23,339 bases of DNA. It comes from Isoetes engelmannii (Eukaryota > Streptophyta > Lycopodiopsida > Isoetales > Isoetaceae). Every line of letters begins with the position of its first letter. Position 1 is the stretch's first letter. This document shows positions 1 through 12,000 of this stretch, piece after piece. The notes under the pieces are model-generated. The model saw nothing but the letters and a program-made list of their open reading frames with translations. It ran no database searches and was not told the origin of the DNA. The position numbers were made by a program, and so were the translations under genes. Where the stretch lies: positions 1-23,339 of the forward strand of contig JAANSK020249162.1 of assembly GCA_011763485.2 (NCBI GenBank), in the 5' to 3' direction.

Positions 1-1000
1 TTGCCTCATAGATTAAGGGTTTAAGGGTGGGTAGAGACCTGAAAGAGCCTCTAGATTGCTAGTAGTATGCTCCTAGAGTTAGACCCCCTTAAATCCCAGT
101 AATTGCGGCATGTGCATAGAGCCCACCGGGCTATAGATGTTATATTGTGGCTGAGCACCAAATAAGGGACTTGATGGTGAAATGGTACGGAACCAGCCTG
201 GGTTGGTGGTCGTTTAAGTGTGCTAGGCTTATAGTCGGTCACTGCGTGTGGGCCGGGTATGGGTCTGACACCCCCTGGGTCAGGAATACATCCGAAAGAT
301 GGTTATTGGGCTCGATAGGTGTGGGTGATCTCGACCTATGCATTTTGGGGGGTTAAGTCAGGTACGGGTGTGGTTCGCCTGATGGGGGCCACATTCTCTA
401 GCCACACATGGAACCATCATACTCCTGGGAAGGACTTGTCTTTCCCTGCCTCATCGGATCGGGGAGATGCAACCCGGAGTAGGTCTCATAGGGTAAATCC
501 ATGAAATTTACGTCTCCGGCAGACTATAACCACATTATAGCATGATTCAGCCTATCTGCAAAGTATGCACAGGAGGGGCGGATGGTGTGGAGTACCCTAA
601 CCAATGTTCTTATGACAGCCAAAGCCATTGTCATGACTCTGTCTGCTGTATTTCGAGGCACTGGCTATCAGTCGACCTCAGTCTGAACCCAGGGTAGAGC
701 CTTTGTTTCAGTATCTTTTAATGTATGCTTATGTATGGTGATTATTTTGGATGATGGAGGGGCCACCCCTTGAGATGGCATATTGATATTTGTGCTTATG
801 CTAACATGTATGTACGCTTCTGCTATCTAGGATATCCCAGAGAAGGAATGGGAGGCCAATGACACCTCCGTGTCCTTCCTTCGGGTGCTTGCTCATCTTG
901 AGTAGCTCGGGGTAGACGGAGGGCCCGACTCAGTATTGAGCTACTGAGAAGGGGGATTTTCCGTATCTATACGATGGGAGCACCGTATAGAGCCGGGGAG
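1..1000. other. Unassigned repeat-like flank
   Basis: No gene is supported here. The short open frames on both strands lack recognisable domains and overlap each other. The texture suggests decayed transposable-element DNA, but I see no terminal repeats, primer-binding site or coding motif that would place it in a family. Its right edge lies near position 1000, where recognisable LINE coding similarity stops abruptly. That could be an insertion boundary or the truncation point of the LINE. Confidence 0.3.
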
Positions 1001-2345
1001 CGTCACAATACCAAGCAACTTCTTGGTATTGCCATGCAGAAGAATCTTCCATGGATAGTCCAAAATACATGGAGGGATGGGACTGTGAAACGTCCACAAG
1101 GCAGAACATTTACCAATCCACAAGAACTCCAGATGCTAAGAAGAATGTATCTAACAATAGCTTAACATTATGAGAATTTTTAGCCACAACAATTAGGAAC
1201 AGAAAAGTGTTGTTAGCATATTGATTACATACCTCTTAAGAGCCATCGTCTATTGGCGGACCTTATGATGCCATCCTGGGTAGCCACAGAAAAAAGATAG
1301 GATAATACTTTGCCACAATTGTGAAGAGCAAAGGTGCTAAGGGACAACCTTGCCAAATTCTTCTACCTAGCATAAATATCTTAGATGCCCCGCCTTGGAA
1401 AAGTACAGTAGACCTTGATGGCGTATGAAGCTTCATGCCATTTCTTCTAAATGACTATCCATATCCAAGAGCAAGAAGACACTTCTCCAAGAAACCCCAA
1501 TCAACACTATCATAAGCTTTAGCAAAATCAAACTTAAGATACACCGCTCTATGACCCTATAACCTGACCCAATATATTCCCTCATGTGCAGCAACCACAT
1601 TGTTGAGAATACAATGATTGGAGAAGAAAGCCAGATTGTGTTGGCGAGATAGAGTCAGCCAAAATATCTCGAACTTTTTCTGCCAATGTCTTAACAAAGA
1701 TCTAATACACAGAGGAAAGCAATGTAATAGGTCCTTAGTCAGAAATAGTGTGGGTTTCTTGCTCTTTGAAATGAGGGAAATACAACCCGTGTTAAAAACC
1801 TTATCAAGGCATCTAAACCTCTGAAACTTACACAGGACATCATATACGTCATCCTCCAACCAGTCCCAACACTTATGAAAGAATTCATTAGGAAAGCCAT
1901 CAAAACCAGGGCATTTGTCCCTTTTTAAGAGAACCACACCTGCTTTTAAATCCTCTTTCACAATACTGGACTCAAGAAGCAACCTTTGCTCTTCAAAAAT
2001 AATGCGATGCACCTTACTCAACATGGCCGATTGCATGTCATCTTGAAAGGGCAATGGGTGTCGCGCAAAGAATGAAGAAAAGTGCTAATGAAGATACTGC
2101 TTAAGATGCACAGGATCAGAGATAAGAGAACCATCCGGCAACATCAAAGGATGTTAATAGAAGTGGCGAGTTTTCTTCTTCTTGCACTAGCAAAAAAGAA
2201 CCGGGTACATATATCTTCATCTTTGAACCATTGCAACCCTGCCTTCACCTTGGCTTTGGTAACTTTCACAGTTTCCATAGCCTTGATCTGAGATAGCAAC
2301 TCCTTTTCTCCATTGGTAGTGGCACCAAACCCTTCAGAATCTTAA
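1000..2345 (-). mobile_element. L1-type LINE fragment, reverse transcriptase region (decayed)
   Basis: Read on the minus strand this is the middle of a plant L1-like LINE ORF2. From high to low coordinates there is a linker rich in basic residues (about 2345-2060). The RT fingers and palm entry follow, with KCPGFDGFPNEFFHKCWD and GCISLISKSKKP (1557-2054). Next come a block resembling FDFAKAYDSVDWGFLEK (about 1460-1540), the motif WQGCPLAPLLF (about 1330-1360), and a later stretch containing DYPWKILLHGNTKKLLGI (about 1010-1070). The frame is interrupted several times, so it cannot encode an enzyme. No endonuclease domain, RNase H domain, poly(A) tail or target-site duplication was seen, so both ends are missing. 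An RT of L1 type is clear; the exact family is not. Confidence 0.8.
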
Positions 2346-3324
2346 TGGAAGTGAAGGAACCCAAAAAGCTTACTTGTTTATCAGCTTATTATGACAACAT
2401 AAATGCATGGAGGGTAGCAAAGAATGCCAGCTTACTTATCTAGCAAGGAGGGGGGGTAGCATGGAGGATATGCAAAGAATTCAAGATTCACATGTGTGGA
2501 CAACTTGCAAGTACACTAATACTCCTGCACTTGAAGGTATTGTAAGACTTGCATATTGTGGTGGCTATCTTTAGTGTCAAAATCCATGTTGTGATTATGT
2601 TCTTGGTAAAGGTAAGCATAGTCCCCTATAGTGGAAAGGTGCCATTCATATTAGATTAGATGTTGGTCCTATATGTTATGTGCATGGCTCCATTACTTGT
2701 GCATACTGCAAAGAACAACCACTCTGTATTTCATTGAGTGATGGTATCTCCCAAAGCATACCACAAACACACAACTTGTTATACATACAAGTGCCCATTC
2801 CCATCCAAAGATGAGCTTAACATTAGAAATCAAGAAACTAAAGAATGTATTTGAGAACCCCCCAACCTATGGGACCAAGGCGATTGAAAAACGAGATTGC
2901 CATGGGTGAAATAGGCAAAATAGGTTAATGGAGGTAGATGTTGAAGAAGTGAATAAAATGACTATTGAACAAGTAGACGTCACCTTGATGCACCTAAACC
3001 ATTGTGCAATCAAAGAAGATAAGCCTGCAAACAGCTCTATTTTGCATTAATCTACACTAATATATGTTGTTATGTGTTAAAGACATAGAAGTGGATTGAT
3101 GACACAAGAAAGAGAACTAGACAATGACATGATGAAATAAGTGGACTTTTGTACCTGAAAAGGAATTCTCAATGCTTCAGTTGAGAGACATTATGTTTTA
3201 GACATGTCCACAGTTGGGACTGGTTCAAGCATTGATTTAGCGAACCGAATGCACCCTTCAAGAGATTTGGCAAAATCACTGGCTTATTTTGACCATGGGT
3301 GGACTACAATGGTCTGTTTATGAT
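2346..3324. other. Intergenic, no gene recognised
   Basis: There are no long open frames and no recognisable protein motif. The stretch contains one copy (about 2778-2834) of a short dispersed repeat whose second copy lies near 3967-4025. This suggests anonymous decayed repeat DNA. Confidence 0.4.
2778..2834 (+). repeat. Short dispersed repeat, copy 1
   Basis: Shares ATACATACAAG, CCCATT, ATCCAA, GAGCT and ATTAGAAATCAAGA in the same order with positions 3967-4025. Aligned by eye, the copies differ at several bases and by about two bases in length. The parent element is unknown. Confidence 0.5.
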
Positions 3325-3505
3325 CCATGTGAGTTTTTTTTCATTTTTTTAAACCGAAGGTTGGGAAGATGGCCATTCCCACCACCCATAGCAGACCCCT
3401 GCACTCCTTTCATACCTGCTACTACTGGGGGAGGCCATTAATGAGCCTCTAAACCCTCTTCTTCACAAGCACTCCCAGAGCCGGGACCCACAAAACCATG
3501 TGAGT
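3325..3505 (-). mobile_element. SINE-like retroposed insertion with target-site duplication
   Basis: A perfect 10-bp direct repeat, CCATGTGAGT, occurs at 3325-3334 and 3496-3505. Between the copies lie 161 bp. Read on the minus strand, the insert starts at 3495, runs through a GC-richer body and ends in an A-rich tail (3350-3335, two A7 runs separated by TG) directly against the second repeat. Target-site duplication plus a terminal A-rich tail is the signature of target-primed reverse transcription, so this looks like a SINE or other short retroposon. I could not find convincing Pol III A and B boxes, so a 5'-truncated element or a retroposed RNA fragment is equally possible. Confidence 0.55.
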
Positions 3506-5400
3506 ATTTTGATTGTTTTTGCTTCATTGATTTCTTCTTATTGTTATTATCATATGATACGGGGTTTGCAAACAATTACCATATGTGAGATAAAAACAAA
3601 GGATGTAGCATTTTATTTTTTAGTTTATTTTTTGGAAAAAGTTAAAAGTATTGCAGTCCAAAGGCTTATCTCCTGCTTAGTTTCATAGATTCATGGTTGA
3701 TGAGACCCAAGCTACCTGGAATGCCATCTGAGATATCTTTTTGAAGACAAGGCACACCTTGAGCAAGAAAGATCTTGTGTTTTCCAGTTTGAACAATGCT
3801 TGCAAAGGCAACCCAAGAAGCACATGGGCCCTGATGAGAATAGGCGAGAGTTCTTAAATCAAGGTAGAACATGGGGACTTTGCTCGAGCCAAGAGGAAGC
3901 AGAAACTATATTAAACCATCATAGAGTGTTGTCGAGTGTGGCATCAAGTTTGGATGTTATGACACTGTCATACATACAAGTTCCCATTTCGATCCAATCA
4001 GACGAGCTCAAGATTAGAAATCAAGATAGTTTGGTTTTTTAGAGAAAAAATAGGAGATTTTCGAATCAAATTTAGAAGTGTCCCCAACATTGAGAATAAC
4101 ACCTGAATGCAACTCATGTGCTTGGGATATGTGCAACAATCAATCTAATATGCTAGAAATTTGTTAGGCTCTCTTTGGGAAAATTTTTGAGGCTCTCTTT
4201 GTGAACAATTGGTGTAACAAAGATGACATCCAACTTATGCATGGCGAAACGAAGTATGATGGATAAAGGTACACTGCCACATTTATTACCATTTCAATGA
4301 CATCGTCCATAAAATTCTAGGATCTATACTACAAATTTTAGATACTTACGACAATTTGTGAACACCAGAAAACTATATAGATCACAAGGTCTCTAACATG
4401 CATTCCAACTTATGCTGGAGAACCACAAACATGGAGAGTGCCCAAAATTGCTTGGCAAGAACCCATAGGAAGACCGATCTTAATTTGAAGGCCTATTTAA
4501 ACACATTCACTTATGGGCGGCAATGCCAGGCACCCGTTTACTAGTTTTGCTTTTAACCTTATTCTACATCTTGCTGAAAATGTTGCTTTAGGAATTGCTT
4601 CAATAATGAACCTAACATCTAACCACTACAACACCACAAAATTGGTCTCACTGTCTAGTCACAGAAACACCACCCAACTATATTGTCTGCTTCTGCTGCA
4701 GGTAAACAAACCCCACGTACCACATAATTTACAATTGTGAACTATGGGTAAGGTTGGTGGGACTTGTCGCGTCTGCCACCCGATGGTAGCCAAGTGGGTT
4801 TTGAAGTGGGGGTCAGCCCCAACTCTAGGCCTTAAAATGTATAAGATGCCACTCTCTACTTAAGTTCCTCATGCCCTTTCTTCTCCCTTGGCGATCCTTA
4901 TGTTCTTTGGTGGACTCCCATGATATTTTGGGCAGTTTGTGTTGATTGAACTGTTGTGTTGATATTCTTTTATATTTCTTTCCGAAGCTGCTTTCCATGT
5001 TTAGTTTAGAGTGTGTTGAGCTGCACAATTATAAGATTCACATGAAAAGGAAAAAAAATTGTTGACTACTAAAAATAACAAAATAAGTTTTGCACGAAAT
5101 TTAGGTAGTACCAAGCAACACGTGTGCAATTATTGAATGTAAAAGTGTTGAGTAGATAAAGTGGGTTTTCGAGATGAATCTTTATGAAAGCATCAATTGT
5201 GATTTGCATGTCTTCCATAATCTAGATTGCATATGCAAGAAACGCAACTCACATATAAGGCAAAGCATGATCCCTGAGGTTTAAATGATATCATCGAACA
5301 GGAAGGCTGGGAATATTTTGGTTTCATATCATTGACTTTAATGACATTGCACTACACTGGGATAGGCAGAGGTACTTACACCAACATTTACATCGACAAT
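3506..5400. other. Intergenic, no gene recognised
   Basis: Apart from the dispersed repeat copy near 3967-4025, I see no gene, RNA gene or recognisable transposon motif. Open frames such as 4513-4740 are short and low in information. The sequence is AT-rich and looks like decayed intergenic DNA. Confidence 0.4.
3967..4025 (+). repeat. Short dispersed repeat, copy 2
   Basis: Partner of the copy at 2778-2834, in the same orientation and about 1.2 kb away. Similarity fades on both sides. The longer regions around the two copies may be diverged members of one element, but I could not align them convincingly by eye. Confidence 0.5.
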
Positions 5401-5568
5401 TATATGCAACCGCGCCGCGCCGAGCCTCACACACACATCTTGTTTACAAAAATGCAAGAGCACTAGGAGCATTTAGACTTTTCATGTCAAGGAAATGCTT
5501 AAAAACCTCTAAATATCTCACAAAATAGCAAGATAGAATACAGAAGAGCATTACGAGTAAGAAGAGGC

Positions 5569-5605
5569 CACGTGGAAGAAACCCTAACGATAACGGGGCC
5601 ACGTG
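5569..5605 (+). promoter_or_regulatory. Promoter cluster: two G-boxes around a telo-box
   Basis: CACGTG occurs at 5569-5574 and again at 5600-5605, each preceded by GGC. Between them, at 5579-5587, lies AAACCCTAA, the plant telo-box. In plants G-boxes bind bZIP and bHLH factors, and telo-boxes are frequent near the starts of housekeeping and growth-related genes. The cluster lies about 405-440 bp upstream of the UPL-like start codon and 90-125 bp upstream of the first TATA-like site, a normal position for promoter elements. Which proteins bind here is inference only. Confidence 0.5.
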
Positions 5606-5694
5606 TAAAGGAAAATTAAGATCGAGGTTAAGGCCGTAAACAGGGATTAACGATGAGATTAACGATAGGCGTATTTTCCATACAACAACAGTGT

Positions 5695-5701
5695 TATATA
5701 T
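5695..5701 (+). promoter_or_regulatory. TATA-like box, candidate 1
   Basis: TATATAT precedes a T-rich run and lies about 310 bp upstream of the UPL-like ATG. If used, transcription would begin near 5725-5735 and the leader would carry the short upstream ORFs at 5734 and 5957. A second TATA-like tract lies at 5829-5839; sequence alone cannot say which is used. Confidence 0.35.
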
Positions 5702-5828
5702 TTTTGTTTTGTCCACACAAGGCTTTAAGAGTTATGCTCTTCTTTCTTCTTGCTTCTTGAGCAAAAGCGTAGTCCCTTTTCCACTTCCGGCTTCCGGCGC
5801 CTTCCTAGCTGCTGAAGCATAGCTCTTG

Positions 5829-5839
5829 TATATATATAT
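5829..5839 (+). promoter_or_regulatory. TATA-like box, candidate 2
   Basis: An alternating TA tract of 11 bases. If it is the core promoter, the start site would fall near 5860-5870. The leader would then be about 145 nt and keep only the upstream ORF at 5957. It could also be simple-sequence DNA within the transcribed leader. Confidence 0.3.
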
Positions 5840-5956
5840 TCATCTTGCTGCAGCTCCATATAAGAAAGGGAGCCGATTGAGGTTTTTTCCTTGGTGCAAT
5901 TCAGCCTTTGCCGAGGATCTAGCGCTTGGCAACCATAGGGGCTGTGAGTGGAAGAC

Positions 5957-5980
5957 ATGCTTCCGTGGTGCAGGGATTGA
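5957..5980 (+). promoter_or_regulatory. Short upstream ORF in the UPL-like leader (MLPWCRD)
   Basis: An ATG at 5957 opens a seven-codon ORF that ends in TGA at 5978-5980, 29 nt before the main ATG at 6010. It lies downstream of both candidate TATA boxes, so it should be in the mature leader unless a leader intron removes it. A second short ORF (5734-5760, MLFFLLAS) would be present only if the upstream TATA is used. Upstream ORFs often lower translation of the main frame; an effect here is inferred. Confidence 0.4.
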
Positions 5981-6009
5981 GGGATTGTTCCCGAGCTTTG
6001 GACCTCATC

Positions 6010-9000
6010 ATGAAGGCTAAAAAGAAGAGGGGCGTTGAAGCGGTATGGGTTTTTTTTTTAACCCCTTTTGGGCTCCATGGTGTTGGTGTGTTCAACTTCT
6101 GCTTGTATGGATCGACTTTTGGGTTGCATGTGCATGCGCATTTTTGCAGGAGATGAGACCTAAATTAGAATATTAACCATAATTATTGGTTTCTTTGGCA
6201 TTTGGATTGTCCGGAAGTGTTTTCTTTTTGCTATTTTAAGATAAGGGTCACTTGGTCATGGTCGATGATGAGAACCAGTTGACGATGAGAGCAACGAAAG
6301 AAGTAGGAGGATAATGGGTAAACAGATGCTGCAAATGGGGTTGAAATTCGATTCCAACGGCTTTTAAAGTGTGCAAACAATGGTATTGAGGACGTTTGCT
6401 GAGTTTAGTTCCTACTTCTAACGAAGGTCTTTAAACCCTAAAACTTTATGACAACAATGATGCTATTCATTGTGTCTCCTTTCAAGGAATCTTTGGTTCT
6501 AAATAAGATCAACTAGATAATCTGTCGCAACTGGATGCTTGCACCATTGTACTGTTTGTGGTTCCCTAAACGCCAGGAAAGCAAGCCTACTCTTACACAG
6601 TGGGGAGGGGGGAGGGTTTTTTGGGTGCGTTGTTTTAGATGCTAAATAAAATCATGTCCACATAGGTCTTTGATACAAGTCAATTTTTTGCGGAAGCATC
6701 AGATTTGCCTTAAACATTAGTATTTTTTGAGCTTAACATTTTGCCAAGGATTAATTGCTTTTGTATGCTTGCATATGGTTTGTCCACATTTTCAATTTTA
6801 TCAAGAAGATTCCAGTATGTCCTATCGTTTGTGCTGATAAGATTTCTTTCGCAGCCTCCACGGATCAGGGCATTTATTAATAATGTAATTGCTACACCAA
6901 TTGAGAATATTGAAGCTGCCTTAGAAGGCTTCACTTGGGATTATGAGAAGGTATTTGCTTTGCTTGAAATTTGCAGTGATGATTAAGGGGATTATTAGCA
7001 TCAGGTATTGATATTTGATGCTTTCTTAATGCAGGGGGACTTCTACCACTGGATTGATCTATTAAATCATTTTGATGCCTTTTTTGACAAATATGTCAAA
7101 GGACGAAGTGACTTACAGTTGGAGGGGGACAATTTTTCAAGTGATGAACCTTTTCCAAAAGATGCAATCTTACAGATTTTGAAAGTCACCCGTATTATTC
7201 TTGAGAATTGTGTCAACAAATCGTTCTACAATTCCACAGAAGTAAGTAGCTGATGGATCTATAGTATGTGTTTCAGGTGGAAGTTTTTAAGACTTTTTTT
7301 TCTGTTGTGCAGCATTTATCTACACTTCTTTCTTCATCAGATCCAGAGATAGTAATAGCTGCATTGAAGACATTGGCAGCATTTGCTAAAAGGCCAGCAC
7401 AATCGAATCGTCCAGTTCGCTGGCAGGGGGACTTGTCATTAAATGCCCGACTGTTTTCACTCTCGCAGGGATGGGGTGGCAAGGAAGAAGGCCTTGGCCT
7501 AGTGGCATGTGCATCGGAGGATGGTTGTGATCAAGATGTGATCAGGCTAGGTGCCACTCTACATTTTGAGTTCTATGGCACTCAAGCAGCAGAAAAGGAA
7601 GAGGAGACTGGGACACGAGGGCTTCAAGTCCTACATATTCCTGATCTTCATAGACATACTGAAGACGACTTCTACTTGCTAAAGAAATTAGTGGATCAAT
7701 ATAGGGTTCCAGTAAATTTGCGATTTTCATTGTTGACAAGGATCAGATTTGCTAGATCCTTCCCTTTCTTGTCCCTCCGTCGGCAATACATATGTATTCG
7801 CCTCCTAGCACTCACTGTGTTGCTTCAGTCAAACCCAGAGCATGAGGACCTTGCTGCATTTTTTGTGAATGAGCCTGAATTTATTAATGAACTTGTTACG
7901 CTTTTGCACTGTGAAGATACGGTTCCTGAGGATATTCGTATACTTGCTGTACTCGCCTTGGCAGCCCTGTCTCAAGATAGACCTCGTCAGTCAACTGTGC
8001 TCAATGTAATAAGTGCAGGAGGTCACCGTGGAATTCTACCAAGCCTAATGCAGAAGGCCATTGGTTCATTGGCTAGTGGAGCTTTTGGTTATTCTGTTGC
8101 TTTTGTAGAAGCATTACTTTCACTTGTCAGTGTTCTTGTATCATCCTCATCTGGTTGTGCTGCTCTTCGAGAAGCTGGCTTGATTCCTACACTTATACCT
8201 TTGCTGAAGTACACAAGTCTCCCGCACATTCATCTTGTCACTTCAGCTGTTCACATTTTAGAAGCTTTTATGGATTACAGTAATCCTGCAGGCACTCTCT
8301 TTAGGGATCTTGGTGGTCTGGATGATACTATAATCAGGCTAGACTTGGAAGTGAGTCGGATAGATGGAATTCAGAAAAATCAAGAAACTTTGGCATTGGA
8401 CAAAGGTAAAGCGCCAATGGTTGAAGATGTTGAAGTTGCACAACCTGTTCCTTCTGCATCTGAAAGCTTGATTCCTTATCAGCAAAGACTGTTGTTGAAA
8501 GCACTCCTTCGAGCTATAGCATTAGGCACATATTCCCCTGGTAATAATGCACGGGTGCATGGGTCTGATGAAGGTGCTCTGCCTTCATGTCTTTGTAGAA
8601 TTTTTCAGCATTCTAAGGTGTTTGGTGGTGGTGTATTCGCATTGGCAGCATCTATAATGAGTGATATGCTTCATAAGGATCCAACTTGCTTCCCATCTCT
8701 TGATAAGGCAGGACTTCCTACAGCATTTCTGGATGCCATTGCTTCGGGTGTGCTGCCTTCCTCTGAAGCTATAGGAGGTATACCAGCCAGTTTGGATGCC
8801 ATATGCTTGAACAATGCAGGTTTGCAGGCAGTGAAGGATCGAAATGCACTGAGCTGTTTCGTCAGAATATTCACCCATAGGATGTACTCAAGGGCATTGG
8901 CGAATGACACGCCCGGATCACTAGCTTCTGGTTTGGATGAATTGATGCGTCACCAACCAAGTCTCCGAGGTCCTGGTGTAGACATGTGCATTGAGATACT

Positions 9001-12000
9001 TAACACCATTGCAGCATTGGGTGGTGCAAGTGAAGTTCCTGAAGCCATTCATGAAGCAGGTACCGAGGCTCCAGTTCCCATGGAGACTGATGGGGATGAA
9101 AGGCAGAATCTTGTGGTTAGTGTAGGTGATAGATCAAGGCCAGAATCCTCTCAGCAATTGGTTGATGCTTCAGATAATGCTACTGCACTTAGGGAGAGCT
9201 TACTTTCAGACTGCATAAATAATGCTGTGCGGCTTTTAGAAACCATACTTCAGAATGCAGATACTAGTAAAATCTTTATTGAGAAAAAAGGGATCAAGTC
9301 ATTGCTGCAGCTCTATACTTTGCCTTATTTGCCTGTATCATTTGGGGGATCATCAACTGCTCACAATATGTCAGTTACATTGAGGGCATTTCCACCCCAG
9401 CATGCGACCACATTGACACGAGATGTATGTGCAGCCTTGAGACATCATCTGCAGGTTATTCTTGAAACTCTCATGCTGGTTTCTGGAAGGAAGGTATCTG
9501 AACTGGAGGATGGGCTACGAACAAAGGTAGTGAAGGGACTGTCTGCTGCGGAGTGTTTTCTCTCTCTAGTATCTGTTCTTGTAAGGAGCTCTGCTACAAT
9601 GATGGTTGAGTTGAGTTTAAATAATGGAGAGGTTCTAAATGGCATTGGGAAACTAAATAGAGAAGTTTTGTGGCAAATCTCTTTAATTGATGATGCAAAG
9701 GTAGAAATCAAGCAGAAGGACGTTGAAACTACTGCTAGTATGCCTTCCAGTTCAGCTGCACCAAGTACTGCTCGTGAAACAGAGGACGATGGTGAAAATT
9801 TCTCTGTTATCCGCTATGTAAATCCTGTGACACTTAGGAATGGGCCTAATTCTCATTGGGCAGAAGCTGAATTCCTTCCTATTATACATGGTGGTGGAGA
9901 TAGACTTCGTGGTAGAACTCGCAGAGAGCACATTGCTACAGCTGAAGCTCTGTCACAAATTGCTCGGATAGGGCGTCTCGCTCGTAATGTTGGGGCAGCA
10001 CAAGTTGAACTAGAAAGCTCTGCTGGTAGTTCAACTGAAGCACTACTAACGCAGGATTCCAGGAGGAAGTCGCCTGATGCAATCAATTTTGAGATGATGA
10101 CACGTCTTGTAACAGCAGCACGGGGATTATATGTGGCATTAGGGAAGGCTCTGGTGGTGCCATCACGTCGTCGTGATGATACAGTTACTCTCAGCATGGC
10201 TGCAAAGTCTGTGGCATCTGGACTAGCAAGACTTTTCCATGATAATTTGAGTTTTGAAGGATACTCTGATGTTCCAGTGTCTGTGAAGTGTCGTTACTTT
10301 GGAAGAGTTGTTGAAGATATGACAGCAGTACTTTTTGATAGCAGACGCCGCACTTGTAATACTGCACTTGTGAATCATTTATATGCTCATGGTGCCATTA
10401 AGCAGCTTTTAGTGACTTTTGAGGCAACAAGCCAGTTGGTTGGGACTATTCCCCAAAGTTTTTCATCCCCCATGGAAACAGAGAATGTGAAGCCAGAGTC
10501 TGGAAAACTTGACGAGAAAGCAGATCAGACATCATGGCTGTTTGATCCTCTTCAGTCCTATGCAAAGCTTATGGAGCATTTGGTGACATCATCTCTATTG
10601 CTGACTCCACCATCTATGGCACAGTTGCTTGTTCAACAAGTCTCTGGTGGTAGTATGCACATTCCAAGAGACCCGGAATCTTTTGTTCGAGCCATTCAAG
10701 CACAAGTGCTAGAAGTCGTTCTTCCATTGTGGAATCAGCCCTTATTTTCAAAATGCCCTTCAAGTTTTATATCTTCTGTTGCTGCTATTATCACGCATGT
10801 TTATTCCGGCGTTGGGGATGTTAAGAGTTCTAGAACTAATGTTCCTGGCACAGGAAGCCGCCATCGAGGACCACCTCCAGATGAAGCTCTAATCTCAACA
10901 ATTGTGGAAATGGGGTTTCCAAGGTCCCGGGCTGAGGAAGCATTGCGTCGTGTGGAGACTAATAGTGTGGAGATGGCAATGGAGTGGCTGTTTAATCATC
11001 CCGAGGAGGTTGTGCAGGAGGATGATGAGTTAGCTAGAGCACTGGCATTGTCATTGGGCAGCTCTGAAGCTTCTAAGGAGACTGATATATCAGAGAAAAG
11101 TAAAGACTCTTTTCCAGAGGACGAAAAACCAAAACTACCTCCATTAGAGGAAATGTTGGGCGTGTGCATGAATCTTCTTCAGAACACTGATGCAGTGGCA
11201 TTCCCCCTTATGGATTTGCTTGTTACCATATGTAACCGCAACAAGGGTGAGGATCGGGCTCGGGTGGTTTTATATTTGATTGAGCAGCTGAAGCTTTGCA
11301 GCGTAGAGCAAACGAGTACATGCCCGTTATCAACAATTTCACACATACTGGCCTTGGTTCTTAATGAAGATACTGCTGGTAGAGAAGTAGCTGCAGAAAA
11401 TGGGCTTGTAAATGTAGCATTAAATTTACTTGTTGGTTTCACGTCTGAGAAGACATCTGAAGAAAGTGGCTGCGTTGATGTTCCTAAGTGGGTCACAGTT
11501 TTGTTGTTGATCCTTGACCACATGCTACAATACAAGCCAAAGATAAATTTGGATGCCGCCCCAGTGCCTGGTGCTTCTGCCCCAACAAACAATGGAGGGA
11601 GCAGTGCTAACATATCATCTGATCAGAACATTTTTCAGGACAAAGATGGCAATCCTTTTATTTCAATCCTGGGCAAGACCGGTGGATATATGACAGATGA
11701 AGAACAAAAGAGAGCGATGTCTGTTGCTTGCAGTCTTCTTCACATGCAACTTCCTGCCACTGCGGTTCAAGCAGTGCTTCAGCTATGTGCACATCTAACA
11801 AAGACACATTCAATATCCATGCAGTTCCTTGAATCAGGGGGTTTGTCAGCATTGCTTGCTCTTCCTAGGAGCAGTCTCTTTCCTGGCTTTGATAGTGTTG
11901 CCAATGCTATTATTCGTCATCTTCTTGAAGATCCTCAAACCTTGCTTCAAGCCATGGAATCTGAAATTCGTCATACATTGACAGCTGCAAGCTCTAGACA

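Noticed and set aside
1-1000. Possible LTR-type element
   Set aside because: No paired terminal repeats, primer-binding site, polypurine tract or coding domain could be seen, so the family call is not supported.
4513-4740. 75-codon plus-strand ORF in the intergenic region
   Set aside because: No domain, no splice or promoter context, and composition like the surrounding non-coding DNA.
5926-6009. Upstream in-frame extension of the UPL-like N-terminus
   Set aside because: The open frame begins at TTG, not ATG, and the extension has no family counterpart; MKAKKKRG at 6010 fits the conserved basic start.
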